Shown piece after piece: positions 40,165 through 50,096 of a stretch of DNA of 64,000 bases. The stretch is from Chryseobacterium sp. E1 (GTDB lineage: Bacteria; Bacteroidota; Bacteroidia; Flavobacteriales; Weeksellaceae): NCBI GenBank assembly GCA_019203745.1, contig CP078104.1, positions 1,054,001-1,118,000 on the forward strand, written 5' to 3'. A model generated the notes under the pieces. It had not been told where the DNA came from. It did not search any database and was given only the letters and a program-made list of their open reading frames with translations. The position numbers and the translations under genes are program-made. Numbering within the stretch: position 1 is the stretch's first letter; the number at the start of each line of letters is the position of its first letter.

Positions 40165-41638
40165 ATGAGTGTAGTAGCGAGACAAGGCTTCAAATATTCC
40201 ATTATCGGTTATATTGGTTTTTTGCTGGGCACGGTTTCCGCAATATTCATTTTTCCGAATGATTTTGAATTTTATGGAAAGCTTCGCTACAGTATGCAAA
40301 CCGCTGAGATGCTTGTTCCTTTGTAGTCTTCGGAATCTCTTATGCGAATGTAAAGTTTTTTAATTCTCTGCAGAAGGACGGTAAAAATCAGAATATGCTT
40401 TCGCTTTCTCTGATGATCATTTTGATCAACTTTCTCATATTTACCACTGTATTCTTTATTCTTCCTTATTTCTATCCGAAGTTCATTCATTCGGAAGCCT
40501 GGAAGAAAAGAAATTATTCTGCCTTTAATCTTAATACTGTCACTTTGTGCTATTTTCAACAAATACACTTCCAATTATAAAAGAATCGTTGTCTCTAATA
40601 TTTTTGACAATCTTTTTCCTAAAATAGCCAATCTTGGAGCCTTCTGTCTCTTCTTTTATTTTTCCATGTCTCAGAATATCGCCCTGGCATTCTTCTTCGG
40701 CGTATTTGCATTAATGCTTTTCGGTTATATTTATTACACCAATAAGCTTGAGAAAATTCATTTTGATTTCAGGACGGATTATTTCAAAAAAATAACTTCT
40801 GGAAGGAGTTTATGAATTATAGTTTCTTCGGATTCCTGGGAACGTTTGGAAATTATCTTGCAATCAACAGCTTTATGATCGGAGAGTTTATGGGAATGGA
40901 GGAAAATGGTATTTATTCTGTTCTCTATGCTTTGATTTCCCTGATCTCTATTCCGCAGCTGGGATTGTTTAATATTTCAGCACCTATTATCAGTAAAAAT
41001 CTTGCTGACGGTGATATGGAAGACCTAGACAGATTTCACAAGAAAACCTCTTTAACATTATATTTCCTGGGGCAGTGCTATTCTCATGCATTATGGTAGG
41101 CTTTCCTTACCTGACGCAATTTATGCCGAAAAACGGAACCATGCTCAGAGAGTATGAACCTGTAGTCTGGATCTGGGGTTCTGCAGTATTGATTGATCTG
41201 GCAACCGGTTTCAACGGAAATATTATTTCCCTTTCAAAGTATTACAGATTCAATATTCTTGTGATGCTTTTATTGGCAGTATTAACGATTGGACTGAATT
41301 ATTACTTCATTAAAAATACAGATCTCAAACTGATTGGAATTGCCTTGTCTACAGCCATTTCTCTGACCATTTACAATGTGGTAAAAATTATTTTCAACTA
41401 TATTATGTTCAAAGTTTCACCTCTGAGCATTGAAATGATTTTTGTTTCCATAATCTGTACTCTGGCGATCACTGTAGCTATTGTTCTTCCGAACTTCAAC
41501 AGCAATTTCATCAACCTTGTTTATAAACCGGCAGTGGTTTTACTACTGATCTACATCGGTAATTATTTCACGAAAGTATTCCCGATTGAAGATTATCTGA
41601 ACATGAGATTCATTAAGAGTGTTTTAAAAATCAAATAA
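40165..41638 (+). CDS. polysaccharide flippase, Wzx/MATE-like
   Basis: About 491 aa with a dozen membrane segments. MSVVARQGFKYSIIGYIGFLLGTVSAIFIFP is a classic Wzx opening. Later segments include FGFLGTFGNYLAINSFMIGEFM and LIDLATGFNGNIISLSKYYRFN. Raw frame breaks near 40322, 40510, 40790 and 41078 come from single-base losses. It would flip lipid-linked sugars across the inner membrane. It lies 9 nt after the FkbM gene. Confidence 0.85.
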
Positions 41639-41661
41639 AAACAGAGAAACATTCCTCTTTC

Positions 41662-42706
41662 TTACTTGGAAATAAGACGGCTTAAAAGATGCTTCAGATT
41701 ATGCTGAACTTCATCTCTTCCATAGACATTCTGAAAGTCGAAATGAGTAGCAGAAACTTCTTTTAACTGCTCAAAGATATTTTCTTTTTCAGGAATGATA
41801 AATTTCAGTTTCGACGGATAATTTTGCGGAAAAACCGCCAGTTTACCATAAGCTATAGCATCACCGATATTTCCGGTCATCTTAGTAATCCCGTAAGTTT
41901 CTTTCATGCTGAAAAATTCTGTTTCCTGCTGAATCGGACACCAGAGGACATCAGCTTTCTGCATCCATTTTTCAAAATCTTCTGAAGATACTCTTTCAGA
42001 GAAATAAGTGATCCTGATATTGTCCGGTAATTGTGAAGATAAATTTTCAAGCTGCTTCAGTTCATGACCGGCTGCTTTTCCAAGGAACACAAATTCACAC
42101 TGATCAGTGGTTTTTATATCCCGGATGGTTTTAAAGATATAATGATAATCTCTTCTTTTCTGTGAAACTCCACCGGGAATAACCACGGTAAGCTCCCTAT
42201 TTCCGGTTTTATCAAAGTTTCTTGCGTAAAACAGGGGTAAAAACTGATATTTTCCTGAAACCAATATTTCATCCAGCACCAGAAGAGATCCGGAATTCTG
42301 ATAGACCTTCGTTTTATAAAACAGACCTTCCTTCAGCCATAGCTTTAACCTGAATATCACATCTCCTTTGAAAATACTTTTAAAAAGATTCATTTTTGAA
42401 GCATTAATAAAATTGAGATTGTGGGTAATAATAGCAGTATTATATTTTTTTGTCAGGGCAAAAAACGTATTAAAATAACGATGAACCGTCCCGATAATGA
42501 CCAGATCATATTTTTTACTTTCAGCTGCTCCAGGATCATAGAACTGTCTGATAAGAATACGGATTCATCATGCGAAACCACCTGATCTTTAATTTTTTTG
42601 AAAAATAGTAGTCTACAGCAAAATCCTGGGCTCCTTTCATAATATCTATAAAAGCCTGCGCAATTTCTGCATGAGTATCGATTTCTATGTAAGCTATTTT
42701 TTTCAC
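41662..42706 (-). CDS. glycosyltransferase-like protein
   Basis: About 348 aa after restoring bases near 42595 and 42515. Start GTG (42704-42706) gives MKKIAYIEIDTHAEIAQAF. It has an N-terminal Rossmann-like half (YDLVIIGTVHRYFNTFF) and a C-terminal half with TVVIPGGVSQKRRDYHYI, FVFLGKAAG and MQKADVLWCPIQ, as in GT-B glycosyltransferases. Donor and acceptor unknown. It is convergent with the flippase gene. Confidence 0.75.
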
Positions 42707-42742
42707 CTGCTAATAAGGATTATGGATTTTATTTTATAGATT

Positions 42743-42803
42743 TTGGCTAAAGCCAATTGATTTTTAATTTATTGTTTAAACGGGCTAAAGCCCGTTCCTA
42801 TTT
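42743..42803. repeat. GGCTAAAGCC palindromic repeat, copy 1
   Basis: TTGGCTAAAGCCAA at 42743-42756, an A/T spacer, then CGGGCTAAAGCCCG at 42781-42794 and TTCCTATTTGAA. Copy 2 at 56782 has the same order, spacing and tail. It lies between two glycosyltransferase genes. Confidence 0.8.
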
Positions 42804-42869
42804 GAATATATTCCGTTTGGTTTCTGATAACGCTGATTTTTAAGCAGCTTTATGATGATTTCTTTTCAT

Positions 42870-43723
42870 TTATATCTTCAGCCACTTTTTCTTCAGCATT
42901 TTCCAGCGTTGATCATTTATCGTTTTTGTTCCTCTTTAGTGATCTTAAGTTCAAGTTTTTTTGATCTGCAGTTCTCATAAGAATTGATAATGTCAAAGAA
43001 AAATGATGGTGACTTGCTTTTCATTGCTTCTTTTGAAGCGGCAATATAAGCCAGAAATCTGTTCAGTCCTAAGAAATAGAAATATCTGCCATAATAATCT
43101 GCCGGTCTGATGGTATAGTCAGCTCCTTTTACTTTGATCAGTTTTACATGAAGTTCCGGAATAACGACTTCTTTCCAGCCCAGATTTTCCAGTAGAATAG
43201 AATCGATATTATCCCAACCTAATGTCTCTCTTAAGCCTCCCATCTGAATAAAGCATTCTTTACGGTAAGCTTTCATAGGTCCTCTTACGTGGTGTTTATT
43301 GGAATTCCCTTCATATACCCAGTTTCCGTCTTTTTCTATATACAATAGTCCTCCTGTCAGTCCATATTCGGGGTTCCGGGCAAAAGCGCCACTTACTGTT
43401 TCAAGATAATGTTCCGGAAGAATGATATCGGCATCAAATTTACAGATGATGTCAAATTGATCAACAGTTTGTGTCTGCAGGCCGTTTTTAAATGCATGAA
43501 CCACCTTGGAACCTGGCTGGTGTTCAGATTTCTGAAGATTGATGGTTTCAAAGCGGGTATCAGTTTCTGTATAGGTTCTGATAACTTCAGGAGTTCTGTC
43601 TGTGGAACCGTCATTCACTACCACTACTTTAAAATCCCTGTGACTTTGCAGCTTTAAGGAATCAAGGGTAAATGAGAGGTTGTCTTCTTCGTTATGGGCA
43701 GGAATTATAATTAAAAACCTCAC
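42870..43723 (-). CDS. family 2 glycosyltransferase
   Basis: About 284 aa. GT-A fold: FLIIIPAHNEEDNLSFTLDS at the start, VVVNDGSTDRTPEVI, and the metal motif KFDADIIL near residue 105. GGLRETLGWDNIDSILLENLGW is the acceptor side. One A is missing near 42935; repair extends the end to WKMLKKKWLKI with stop at 42870-42872. No membrane segment is clear. Probably acts on cell-surface sugars. Confidence 0.9.
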
Positions 43724-43727
43724 GAAT

Positions 43728-43798
43728 TATGGTATAAATGATGAATGATAAGTGGTAAATTTCCTTAGGGTCATTTACCACTTATTGTTTTTTATTAT
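43728..43798. repeat. inverted repeat, TAAATGATGA type, after aspA
   Basis: TAAATGATGAATGATAAGTG is followed by the arms ATAAGTGGTAAAT and ATTTACCACTTAT around TTCCTTAGGGTC. It could terminate aspA on the minus strand. Related to the elements at 11605 and 13990. Confidence 0.5.
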
Positions 43799-45194
43799 TT
43801 GTTATGCGGTTTCAGCATATTTTTCGGATCAAGAATTTCATCCAGTTTCTCCTGCGAAAGAACTCCTTTCTCAAGAACAAGGTTATAAACACTTTTTCCG
43901 GTTTCCAATGCTTCTTTAGCGATTTGTGTGGACTGCTTGTAACCGATGTAAGGATTCAAAGCTGTCACAATACCAATGCTGTGTTTTACCATATTCAGGC
44001 AAACTTCCTTATTGGCTGTGATCCCCGTTACACATTTGTCACGAAGCGTGTCTAATGCATTACAAAGGAAATTGATATTTTCCATGATGGCATGTGAAAG
44101 TACCGGCTCCATTACGTTAAGCTGTAACTGTCCTGCTTCTGCGGCAAACGTTACGGTAAGGTCATTTCCGATCACTTTGAAGCAAACCTGGTTTACCACT
44201 TCCGGAATAACAGGGTTTACTTTACCCGGCATGATGGATGATCCCGGCTGCATCGGAGGAAGGTTGATCTCAAAAAGACCGGCTCTTGGCCCCGATGATA
44301 ATAATCTCAGGTCATTACAGATCTTTGATAGTTTTACAGCCAGACGTTTTGTTGCTGAAGAATAGATAACATAAGAACCTGTGTCAGGTGTTGCCTCTAC
44401 CAGATCCGGCGCCGAAACAATCGGGAAACCTGTAATCTGAGCCAGGTTTTTAGCACAAAGGGTTGCATATCCTACCGGAGCATTCAGTCCTGTACCAATA
44501 GCTGTTGCCCCCATATTTACTTCTACAAAAAGGCTGGCATTGTTATTCAATTTGGAAATATCCTCCTCTAAAGTGGCTGCATATGCCTCAAATTCCTGTC
44601 CCAAAGTCATTGGTACAGCATCCTGAAGCTGCGTACGTCCCATCTTGATAACATCCTGGAATTCTACTCCTTTGGCACGGAAAGCGGCTACAATACTTTC
44701 CAGTCTTTCTACAAGCCCTGTATTCATCTGCAGCAATCCCATTTTGATCGCTGTAGGATAGGCATCATTGGTAGACTGGGAAAGGTTGATATGGTCGTTA
44801 GGTGAACAGAATTCATATTCTCCTTTATTTTTTCCTAATTTTTCCAATACGACATTGGCAATGACTTCGTTTGCATTCATATTGATGGAAGTTCCTGCCC
44901 CACCCTGAATCATATCTACCGGAAACTGGTCATGATATTTTCCGTCTACAATTTCGTCACAGGCTTCCGCTATTTTAAAATACAGGTTTTCGTCAAGAAG
45001 TCCCAATTCATAATTGGTTTTTGCTGCTGCTTTTTTACAAAAGCCAAACCTTTGATGAACTCAGGATATGAAGACAAAAGCTGTCCTGAAATTTTGAAAT
45101 TGTTGATAGCTCGTTGTGTCTGAACCCCATAATAAGCGTCTAGCGGCACATTAAGTTCGCCCAATAGATCGCTTTCTTTTCTGAAATTTTCCAT
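43795..45194 (-). CDS. aspA: aspartate ammonia-lyase
   Basis: About 466 aa, usual length. Converts L-aspartate to fumarate and ammonia. Segments: MENFRKESDLLGELNVPLDAYYGVQTQRA, QGGAGTSINMNANEVIAN, SQSTNDAYPTAIK, and the fumarase/aspartase signature GSSIMPGKVNPVIPE. One base is missing near 45033 (KKAAAKTNYELG). No membrane segment. Monocistronic by position. Confidence 0.94.
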
Positions 45195-45267
45195 TACAGA
45201 TATTTTACTGTTTTTGATCGTTTAAAGATAGCAAAAACGCATCTAAACGATGCGCTTTAATTTGAAT

Positions 45268-46290
45268 TTATTTTGCCGGATATTTTAGGTTTAACGCTTG
45301 CAGTATCGCCCATGTTTCGGCATCCATCACTCCGTCATAGTTTTGTGGACGGAAATGATACTGGAAGGCTTCGATTGTTTTCTTTGTAGCATCATCCCAT
45401 TTTCCGCTCAGTTCCATTCCGTATCCAAATTTCTGTAATGCAGTCTGGATGCTGAAAATAAAAGTAGGATCGCTATATCTAGTGACAAATTCTGTCTGGG
45501 CAAGATCAAAATAATTTTGCTTAGCCGCTTCATCATACCACATTCCTATCTGGTATTGGTCATATAATTTCTTCCATGGGAACATAGGGCCCGGATCCTG
45601 TTTTCTTGTAGGTGCAATGTCTGCATGAGCCAATACGTTGGTTGCTGGAATCTGATATCTTGTAACAATGTCTTTGACCAGTGCAGCCACTTTTTCATCT
45701 GATCATCACTGAATGATGCAAATATTCTTTTACCGGTACTGTCTGTTGTATAACCTGTGTTTACAATTTCAATTCCTATGGAGGTATCGTTAAGGTTTTT
45801 GTCATTTCTCCAAGAGCTTACACCGGCATGATAGGCACGTTTGTTTTCATCCACCAACTGATAGATCTCGTTATCTCCTGTATTATTTACAAGATAATGG
45901 GCACTTACAGCCTGCTGGGTAAGAACGCTAACTGACTTATCATCCAGAAGTGCCGTATAATGCAATATAAGGTAACGCTGTCTGAAATTTTGTGCAATGG
46001 CAGGGAAATAGGTTTTTACCACTTTATATCCGGCCGGTTTTGCAGATACTATAGAACCATAGCTTACCGTATTATCATTCTTTGTGGCATCTGCTATATT
46101 GGTTGTAAAAAAATCCACTCCGTGATCAGATATAACTTTTGGTTTTGGAGCTGCCAGAGCCGGTGTCTGAACGGCTGGTTTCGTCTGTGCTACCGGGGTT
46201 TTCGGTTTGTAAGTATTTTTTTACATTTTGCTGTGAAGTACATGAAAAAACAAAAGTGCTTAATCCGATGATATATAATGTCTTACGCAT
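45268..46290 (-). CDS. N-acetylmuramoyl-L-alanine amidase, AmiD-like lipoprotein
   Basis: About 341 aa after restoring two bases near 46220 and one near 45692. Lipoprotein signal MRKTLYIIGLSTFVFSC. The Amidase_2 domain has HYTALLDDKSV, AYHAGVSSWRNDKNLNDTSIGIE and the zinc His/Asp in LAHADIAPTRKQDPG. A PG_binding_1 domain with FGYGMELSGKWDDATKKTIEAFQ follows. It cleaves peptide stems from peptidoglycan in the periplasm. Confidence 0.92.
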
Positions 46291-46319
46291 CAGTTTGGGT
46301 TTTTAACAATTTATTACTT

Positions 46320-46327
46320 CAAAAATA
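46320..46327 (-). promoter_or_regulatory. TAnnTTTG promoter box for the amidase gene
   Basis: TATTTTTG on the minus strand, 29 nt upstream of the amidase ATG. Divergent to the tRNA promoter. Confidence 0.45.
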
Positions 46328-46351
46328 CGTTAAATTTTTCTTGAATTTTAT

Positions 46352-46382
46352 TTGGTAAATAAAGAAATCTGTTCTATATTTG
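46352..46382 (+). promoter_or_regulatory. promoter of the tRNA-Ser-Pro-Arg cluster
   Basis: TTG at 46352-46354, a 20-nt spacer, then TATATTTG at 46375-46382. This is a good full match to the Bacteroidota -33/-7 promoter, 45 nt upstream of tRNA-Ser. Confidence 0.65.
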
Positions 46383-46426
46383 CACTCGCAATAACGGAAC
46401 AACGATCATTAAAAAATAAACAAAAA

Positions 46427-46511
46427 GGAGGGTTGCCGGAGTGGTTAACGGAGCAGTTTGCTAAACTGTCGACGCGAAAGTGTCGCAAGGGTTCGAATCC
46501 CTTACCCTCCG
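46427..46511 (+). tRNA. tRNA-Ser(GCT)
   Basis: 85 nt, class II tRNA with a long variable arm (CGACGCGAAAGTGTCG). Acceptor GGAGGGT/ACCCTCC, anticodon stem CAGTT/AACTG around loop TTGCTAA, anticodon GCT, T loop GTTCGAA. No CCA encoded. First gene of a three-tRNA cluster. Confidence 0.96.
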
Positions 46512-46526
46512 CTCTTCTTATATATT

Positions 46527-46601
46527 CGGGGCGTAGCGTAGTCCGGTCATCGCGCCTGGTTTGGGACCAGGAGGTCGCAGGTTCGAATCCTGCCGCCCCG
46601 A
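46527..46601 (+). tRNA. tRNA-Pro(TGG), copy 1
   Basis: 75 nt. Acceptor CGGGGCG/CGCCCCG, anticodon loop TTTGGGA with anticodon TGG, T loop GTTCGAA. Identical to the copies at 53883 and 54142. No CCA encoded. Confidence 0.97.
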
Positions 46602-46643
46602 CTTTTTAATGCGCTTATTGACTAAGCGGGAATCAACTTTTAA

Positions 46644-46717
46644 GGGTGCGTAGCTCAGCTGGATAGAGCATCTGCCTTCTAAGCAGACGGTCAAAGGTTC
46701 GAATCCTTTCGCGCTCA
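46644..46717 (+). tRNA. tRNA-Arg(TCT), copy 1
   Basis: 74 nt. Acceptor GGGTGCG/CGCGCTC with two G-U pairs, anticodon stem TCTGC/GCAGA, loop CTTCTAA, anticodon TCT. Identical to the copies at 53972 and 54258. The spacer from tRNA-Pro is nearly the same as in copy 3. Confidence 0.96.
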
Positions 46718-46721
46718 CTGA

Positions 46722-46757
46722 AACCTCACAATTTATTTTTGTGAGGTTTTTTTGTTA
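46722..46757 (+). terminator. terminator of the tRNA cluster, copy 1
   Basis: AACCTCACAA and TTGTGAGGTT pair around TTTATTT, followed by a T run. The same hairpin follows tRNA-Arg copy 3. Confidence 0.85.
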
Positions 46758-46831
46758 TTATTTATGAATTCAATGATTCAAGACTAACTAAATCTTCTGG
46801 TAAGCAATAGAGATTACAGCACAGTTTATCG

Positions 46832-47554
46832 TTAAATAGTAGCACTATACTTAGCTACAAATTGCTCAAACTTCTGCTCTTTATTTTGCATAACCGGCCC
46901 ATGTCCGAAGCAGATAATAGAAGGATTCAGTTTTGCTAGCTTCTGGAGCGACCTGATATTGCGCTGCTGGTCTGATGTGAATATGTTTGGCGGAAGGTGC
47001 AGACCAGTTGCTGTTGTGAGCAAATTCATATTTGTTGCTGCGTCTCCTATGATCAGCACACCATCCCGCTCACGGAATAAAGAAATATGACCTGGCGAAT
47101 GTCCGGGCGTCTCTATTACCCGAAAGTTTCCGATCATATCATTTTCAATGACCGTTCCGTCTACTTTATGTCCCTGCCCTGCCCAGTATTTTTGCTGAAG
47201 CTTTGCCAACCAATGTTTTGAATTTGGATAATCCGTGGTTACCATACCTGTTTCGGTCCTGAACACTTCGTCGGGATGACATAATAAAGGAATAGCAAAC
47301 TCAGCACATATCTGATCGCTACAACCCTGATGGTCTGCATGTGCATGCGTCAGTATATGCTGATCAACCGGGATTTTCCGTAGCGCTTTCTTTACAGCGG
47401 TATATGAACTCCGTATTCCGGAATCTACCAATACACCTTCGATAATATAGCAGTTGATGCTGTTTCGTGGCATCAGTGGAACGTGGAATACTTCCGGAGC
47501 AATTTGACGTAGCATAATTTTTTTGTGCAAATCTACATCGCTGATCAGAACCAC
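46832..47554 (-). CDS. MBL-fold metallo-hydrolase
   Basis: 240 aa, intact. Zinc motif HILTHAHADHQGC (HxHxDH) near residue 90, then ETPGHSPGHISL and a final His in ICFGHGPV. No signal peptide. The fold covers lactonases, glyoxalase II and other hydrolases; substrate not evident. ATG at residue 14 (MLRQIAPEVFHVPL) could be the true start. It lies 15 nt downstream of a Crp-type regulator and is probably controlled with it. Confidence 0.85.
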   Translation of the reverse strand: MVLISDVDLHKKIMLRQIAPEVFHVPLMPRNSINCYIIEGVLVDSGIRSSYTAVKKALRKIPVDQHILTHAHADHQGCSDQICAEFAIPLLCHPDEVFRTETGMVTTDYPNSKHWLAKLQQKYWAGQGHKVDGTVIENDMIGNFRVIETPGHSPGHISLFRERDGVLIIGDAATNMNLLTTATGLHLPPNIFTSDQQRNIRSLQKLAKLNPSIICFGHGPVMQNKEQKFEQFVAKYSATI

Positions 47555-47569
47555 ATAAGGACATTTGTC

Positions 47570-48195
47570 CTATAATACATCCGGTCTGTATATTTGTGCC
47601 TTAGCCCGTGTAAGTGATCGTTGAGTAATCCCCAGGTACGAGGCAAGATCCTGCGTGGTTGTGCGTTGTATGAGCATCGGTTCGTCTGACAGGATATGAC
47701 GGTATTTATCCACAGCCGACCTGTTATTAAAATTCAGCAGATAACGTTCCTTTTGGTTATACTCCTGCTCCATCACCAGTTTTATAACTCCATTCCAGGT
47801 GGTCACCTGACCAAGCAAATGCTGATACTCCGGGTATGCTATTCTATAGATTACACAATCTTCTATGGCCCTGATACTTCTTTTTGATTTTTCCTGATTT
47901 ACAAACTCCGGAAACGAGGTAACAAATTCATTTTCAAACTTGAAACAGGTTATATTCTCCTTTCCTTCTCTGTCGACAGCATATGCTTTTACAGCACCAC
48001 TGGCGATAAATCCAATATGACGGCAGACTTCATCTTCACGAATAAAAAAATCACCTTTTTTAAATGAATCGGTTTAAAGAACTTTACAGAAAAGTCGATT
48101 TCCTCAACTGATAATTCTTCTGTTGAGGATAGGTAATTTTCAAATACATCAGTCATTTTACAATTTTTTTGCTCTTTTGTTTTCTCCTTATCCAT
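47570..48195 (-). CDS. Crp/Fnr-type transcriptional regulator
   Basis: About 208 aa. N-terminal cyclic-nucleotide-binding-like barrel (HLKKGDFFIREDEVCRHIGF after restoring one A near 48061, then SGAVKAYAVDREGKEN). The C-terminal winged helix has TTTQDLASYLGITQRSLTRAK. No Cys cluster, so it is not an FNR-type iron-sulfur sensor. Residue 14 (MTDVFENYL) is an alternative start. It heads a two-gene unit with the MBL hydrolase. Confidence 0.85.
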
Positions 48196-48289
48196 CTAAT
48201 CTATGGATCATATCTCAAATCCAGGATCCAAATCTAATCATTATTGTATATTCAAAAAGACAGTCTTTTAATTTTTTGAGCAATTTTAA

Positions 48290-48322
48290 AAACCTAACAG
48301 GTTTTGAAAACCTGTTAGGTTT
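48290..48322. repeat. palindromic repeat, AAACCTAACAGG family, copy 1
   Basis: AAACCTAACAGGTTTT, one G, then AAAACCTGTTAGGTTT: two perfect 16-bp arms. The same arms recur at 54410. It lies between the Crp-type gene and the phosphatase gene. Confidence 0.85.
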
Positions 48323-48390
48323 ATGTAAAAAAAAGAATATTTACTCCTGTAATAAAAACATATTGAGTTGCAATAAAAATCAAATTGTTA

Positions 48391-48398
48391 TAATTTTG
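48391..48398 (+). promoter_or_regulatory. TAnnTTTG promoter box for the phosphatase gene
   Basis: TAATTTTG, 20 nt upstream of the ATG at 48419. Confidence 0.5.
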
Positions 48399-48418
48399 TT
48401 CTTCTCTATTTTAATTCA

Positions 48419-49242
48419 ATGAAAAATTTTAAATATATAATTTCAGGCTGCTTTCTGGCTTTGGTTGTATCTTGCCAAACAGCAGCTCCGGCTTTAAAAG
48501 CGTCCAATGAGAATACTTCTTACCAAAATTTAGGTCATAACGGAAAAATATATGCTGCATTTTACCAGCAAAGAGCAGCCGAATATGAAGCGCTTTGCCT
48601 GCAGGCCTATAATATTGCAAAACTCCGTCTGGATGAGGCTTTATTACAAAAAACAGAAAAACCTTTGGCTATTGTTTCAGATATTGATGAAACATTTCTG
48701 GATAATTCCTATTATGCTGTTGAGCGTTCAAAAATGGGAAAGGACTATGATCAGAAAACATGGGAAGAATGGACGGCCAAGGGGATTGCAAAACCACTTA
48801 CCGGTTCCCAGGAGTTTTACCAGTATGCGGCAAGTAAGGGTATACAGGTCTTTTATGTAACCAACCGGGCAGAGCAGGAACGTGCAGGAACTTTGAAAAA
48901 TTTAAAAAGTACCACTACCCTCTTCAAAGTGATGCCAATTTAATTCTTCGCTCAAAGGAAAGCAGTAAGGAAAACCGAAGAAAGGATATTGCCAGAAATT
49001 ATAATATTGTATTGCTGCTAGGTGATAACCTTGCTGATTTCGCTGATATTTTTGATAAAAAATCGGAAGAGGAACGGTCTGCAGCAGTGAAAAGCGCAGC
49101 AAAAGATTTCGGTAAAAAATTCATTATCATCCCGAATGTTGGCTATGGAGACTGGGAATCGTCATTTTATCAGTATAAATATGATTATACCAACCAACAA
49201 AAAGATTCAATGATGTATAATGCTGTAAAAGCCAATCCTTAA
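48419..49242 (+). CDS. 5'-nucleotidase / acid phosphatase, lipoprotein e(P4) family
   Basis: About 274 aa. Lipoprotein signal MKNFKYIISGCFLALVVSC. The HAD-type DxDxT motif is in AIVSDIDETFLDNSYYAV near residue 93. VFYVTNRAEQERAGTL and IVLLLGDNLADFADIF are the later motifs. One A is missing near 48908 (NLKKYHYPLQSDANLIL). Outer-membrane phosphatase for nucleotide salvage. Monocistronic. Confidence 0.92.
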
Positions 49243-49256
49243 AAGGATAAGTACAT

Positions 49257-49290
49257 AAAAAACTCACAGCTTCTGTTGTGAGTTTTTTTA
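49257..49290. terminator. bidirectional terminator
   Basis: ACTCACA and TGTGAGT form a stem between the convergent genes ending at 49242 and 49312, with a T run on the plus side and an A run upstream. Confidence 0.8.
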
Positions 49291-49311
49291 TAGATAATTT
49301 AAACTATCGCA

Positions 49312-49788
49312 TTACTTTTTATATTTACTTTCAAAGTCCGCAGACGCTTTATTCACATTATTAGCCATATTCTGATATGCTTCATTGATCTCATTGAGCA
49401 ATTTGTTTTCAACGGCAGGATCAGCAGTTTTGTTTTTTCGGATTTCTATCAGCTTCGGGTAAGATTCCGTTACAATTTTTTTATATCCCTTCAATCCGGT
49501 CAGAACAGCTGTTTGAAACGAAGCATCCCCTTTGAAATCGCCTAAGTTTTCTACTTTTTTGATGTCAGTATCCAACTGTTTATCCCATTTAACCCGAACC
49601 TCCTCTGCTTTGGCATAATCAGAGCCCGCCATCGCTGTATTCATCTCACTGATATTGGTTTCGCTACCATTGATTACTGTAATAATTTCGTTGTTATAAG
49701 ATGCAGGATCTGAGTTACCGGATCCTCCACAACTCATTAATGATAAGGTTCCAATGATTAATGATCCCAATAAAATTTTTTTAGTCAT
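49312..49788 (-). CDS. helical lipoprotein of unknown function
   Basis: 158 aa, intact. Lipoprotein signal MTKKILLGSLIIGTLSLMSC followed by GGSGNSDPASYNNEII. The rest is charged and helical. It resembles the 'LIC11966 family surface protein' set in Bacteroidota, from memory only. No motif indicates activity. The 308-nt gap to 50097 is A/T-rich and holds only the divergent promoters. Confidence 0.6.
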   Translation of the reverse strand: MTKKILLGSLIIGTLSLMSCGGSGNSDPASYNNEIITVINGSETNISEMNTAMAGSDYAKAEEVRVKWDKQLDTDIKKVENLGDFKGDASFQTAVLTGLKGYKKIVTESYPKLIEIRKNKTADPAVENKLLNEINEAYQNMANNVNKASADFESKYKK

Positions 49789-50096
49789 AGTTATATAATT
49801 TAAAGATTTCCACTAATGTAATAATTTTAATCATTTTCAACAAATATAGATCTCACAATCAATCTCATAGCTAAAAATTCAACTATTCATTCTAAAAAAT
49901 ACCAACTTTTTAAAAACATGTATTTATCATTGCAAACAGTTTCCTATTTCCGGAATCAGAAAAAGTGACGAATTGACATTATTTTCAAATGGCACTATTT
50001 TCGATGAAAAACATATATATTATTTATAAAAACACCCTATTTTTTATTAAATTAAAAACAGAAATCTATATTTAATAACCGTGCAATTTTAAACAG

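Noticed and set aside
46518..46718. Reverse-strand open frame with the peptide GRQDSNLRPPGPKPGAM over the tRNAs
   Set aside because: It is the antisense of tRNA-Pro and tRNA-Arg. The same peptide appears at 53808-54050 and 54043-54285 for the same reason.
46832..48195. Horizontal transfer of the Crp/MBL pair on grounds of base composition
   Set aside because: Its G+C content by hand count is similar to that of ordinary genes such as aspA, so composition gives no support.
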